Source: Phaeobacter italicus (GTDB taxonomy: Bacteria; Pseudomonadota; Alphaproteobacteria; Rhodobacterales; Rhodobacteraceae). From it: a DNA stretch of 64,000 bases. Location: the NCBI RefSeq assembly GCF_001258055.1, contig NZ_CVRM01000011.1, positions 372,001-436,000 on the forward strand. The letters run 5' to 3'. The first letter of the stretch is position 1; each line of letters starts with the position of its first letter. This document shows, piece by piece, positions 62,676 through 64,000 of this stretch. Position numbers and translations under genes: made by a program. The notes under the pieces were generated by a model. The model made no database searches. It was not told the DNA's origin and saw nothing but the letters and a program-made list of their open reading frames with translations.

Positions 62676-63782
62676 TCAGAGCAGTTCCGACATCTCCACG
62701 ACCCTGTGTTCCTTGATCGAGATCTGAGCAGCCAGCCCCATCAGCACAGCCATACGACCGTCTTTAAGGGTGACCTCCGGGGTTGGGCGCGTGCCACGCA
62801 CCAGTTCAAGAAACTTGCGGTGTTGATAGAAGGTCGAGCCGTTGTGATCGCCAGCCTCCAGAAGGTCAGGGTCGACCGGTACCTCGATCTCAACAGGGCC
62901 ACGTGGCTCTCGCAGGGATGTCACAACCTTGGGCACAGGGGCAGCCCCCAGATGTTCGGGCCAAAATCGCCCGGGACCGGGTACAAACGCCTCGATCTTT
63001 CCTCTTGGGCCAATTGCCGTCACCTCTTCCTGATATTCTGCGCCTTCGGCAAACATGCAGAGTTCCAGCATGGCACGGGCGCCGCAGCTGAAGTCGACAA
63101 TCACATATCCATTGTCCAGGATGTCCGGCACGCCATCGCTATAGCGTTCATCCAGATGGTTGGCATCCTGACCGCCGCTGGCCATCACGCGCACGGGTTC
63201 CGATCCAAGCGTCAACCGCATGAGATCGAAGAAATGGCAGCATTTCTCTACGAAGGTGCCGCCGGATTTGGCGTCAAATCGGTTCCAGTCATCGACCTTC
63301 TCCAGAAACGGAAAGCGGTGTTCGCGCACGGTGAGCATCTTGATGCCGCCAGTCGCGTCAACAGCGTCACGCAAAAACGTCGCGATTGGCGGCATGTAGC
63401 GATATTCCATCGCAACCCAGACGGGCGCCGGATATGTGGTCTCAAACGCGGCCAGACGGGCACGGTCGTCGAGGCTGGTGAATAGCGGTTTTTCCACCAA
63501 CACTGGCAGTGGCCGGGTTCGGGCCAGCAGCTCCAGCTGTTCGAGATGCCGGAAATTGGGGCTGGCAATCAGGAGACAATCCAGATCCCCGATCTTCATC
63601 AGGTCTTCGATACTGTCGGTAAAGGTGGCATCCGGCGCAAACTGCGCTGAAATCTCACGCATGGCGGGATTGGGCTCGTAGATCGCGCCGACGCGTGTGT
63701 TGTCGAGCAGGGCGATATTTCGCAGATGCTCTTGGCCCATCATGCCGCAGCCGATGATCCCGTAGGTGATGGGGTCTGACAT
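62676..63782 (-). CDS. Gfo/Idh/MocA-family oxidoreductase
   Basis: This 368-residue NAD(P)-dependent sugar or polyol dehydrogenase has an N-terminal Rossmann motif GIIGCGMMGQEHLRN (about residues 8-22). The conserved VEKPLF (about 96-101) and the C-terminal alpha/beta dimerisation domain follow. It is related to inositol or glucose-fructose oxidoreductases; the substrate is not clear. It starts just after the stop of a probable GntR-type regulator gene, which suggests a catabolic locus that continues beyond the window. Confidence 0.88.
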   Translation of the reverse strand: MSDPITYGIIGCGMMGQEHLRNIALLDNTRVGAIYEPNPAMREISAQFAPDATFTDSIEDLMKIGDLDCLLIASPNFRHLEQLELLARTRPLPVLVEKPLFTSLDDRARLAAFETTYPAPVWVAMEYRYMPPIATFLRDAVDATGGIKMLTVREHRFPFLEKVDDWNRFDAKSGGTFVEKCCHFFDLMRLTLGSEPVRVMASGGQDANHLDERYSDGVPDILDNGYVIVDFSCGARAMLELCMFAEGAEYQEEVTAIGPRGKIEAFVPGPGRFWPEHLGAAPVPKVVTSLREPRGPVEIEVPVDPDLLEAGDHNGSTFYQHRKFLELVRGTRPTPEVTLKDGRMAVLMGLAAQISIKEHRVVEMSELL

Positions 63783-63790
63783 GTTTCCTC

Positions 63791-64000
63791 CTAAGTCAGG
63801 CGCTGCACATAGAGTGCTTTGTCGGGGTCAAACCAGGTGCGCGAAAATTCCACCGGGGCAGAGACCTGCGCCCAGCTGAGCCGTTCGATATAGCCCACGG
63901 TGGTTCCGGCAGGTTTGGAAAAATGCGCTGGCGCCCAGTCCGGGACCGGGCCAAGCGATACCCTGTCTTCGGCACGGGTGATCCAGAAGCCGAGAGCCAT
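63791..64000 (-). CDS. C-terminal part of a probable GntR/UTRA-type regulator (runs off the window)
   Basis: The visible 69-residue C-terminus (VGYIERLSWAQVSAPVEFSR, then DPDKALYVQRL) resembles the end of UTRA effector-binding domains of GntR-family regulators. The Met codon at the very edge is probably internal. It precedes the Gfo/Idh/MocA gene by eight bases, so it may regulate that locus. Confidence is limited because the DNA-binding part lies outside the window. Confidence 0.4.
   Translation of the reverse strand: MALGFWITRAEDRVSLGPVPDWAPAHFSKPAGTTVGYIERLSWAQVSAPVEFSRTWFDPDKALYVQRLT

Noticed and set aside
1-64000. CRISPR arrays, rRNA genes, insertion sequences, prophage genes
   Set aside because: I looked for repeated spacers, transposase or integrase motifs and conserved rRNA segments and saw none.

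Overview
The window looks like part of the chromosome of a marine Rhodobacteraceae (roseobacter-clade) alphaproteobacterium. It is GC-rich. Characteristic family-level content includes GapR (DUF2312), a ScfR-type XRE regulator, TRAP and Liv/Urt-type ABC transporters, a RutR-controlled reductive pyrimidine pathway and an accB-accC-aat neighbourhood. I see no insertion sequence, prophage, CRISPR array or rRNA; one tRNA (Asn, GTT) is present.

Layout. 1-2042 (minus): aat start, accC and accB. 2203-8143 (minus): a PAS-LuxR regulator and a five-gene branched-chain-amide-type ABC importer. 8376-14670 (plus): a ScfR-like regulator, then a receiver-only regulator, a small membrane protein, a symporter-histidine kinase and a SpoA (FliM/FliN-like) protein. 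14781-17056 (minus): a persulfide/sulfur operon. 17383-18966: small proteins, GapR and RidA. 19299-29712: the reductive pyrimidine regulon, consisting of preTA, rutR, a ureidopropionase, a dihydropyrimidinase and an ABC importer, with two RutR-type operators. 29960-31668: a shortened 4Fe-4S protein and a flavin reductase. 31869-38301: an acs-adk pair divergent from a TRAP transporter. 38486-41595: a PepSY-like protein, a lipoprotein and a two-component system.

41720-60104 holds the most unusual region, a compact gene set for a cell-surface polysaccharide. It has a processive GT2 synthase, two DUF3131 proteins, a GH16 beta-glucanase, an HlyD-like adaptor, a transport-type ABC protein whose ATPase motifs are largely destroyed, and a STAS-nucleotidyltransferase-left-handed-helix fusion with a broken nucleotidyltransferase signature. 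It also has a membrane acyltransferase, two OmpA-type proteins, a secreted caspase-like protein, a CsgG/HfaB-like lipoprotein with a peptidoglycan-binding domain, and two secreted proteins of unknown function. My reading is that GT2 and DUF3131 build and extrude a beta-glucan-like polymer, GH16 trims it, and the lipoprotein and OmpA proteins link the machine to the outer membrane and wall. The two degenerate enzymes may be regulatory or structural. Polymer identity and regulation are inference.

60164-64000: tRNA-Asn, an MBL-fold hydrolase, an orphan EnvZ-like kinase, a Gfo/Idh/MocA oxidoreductase and the end of a probable GntR-type regulator.
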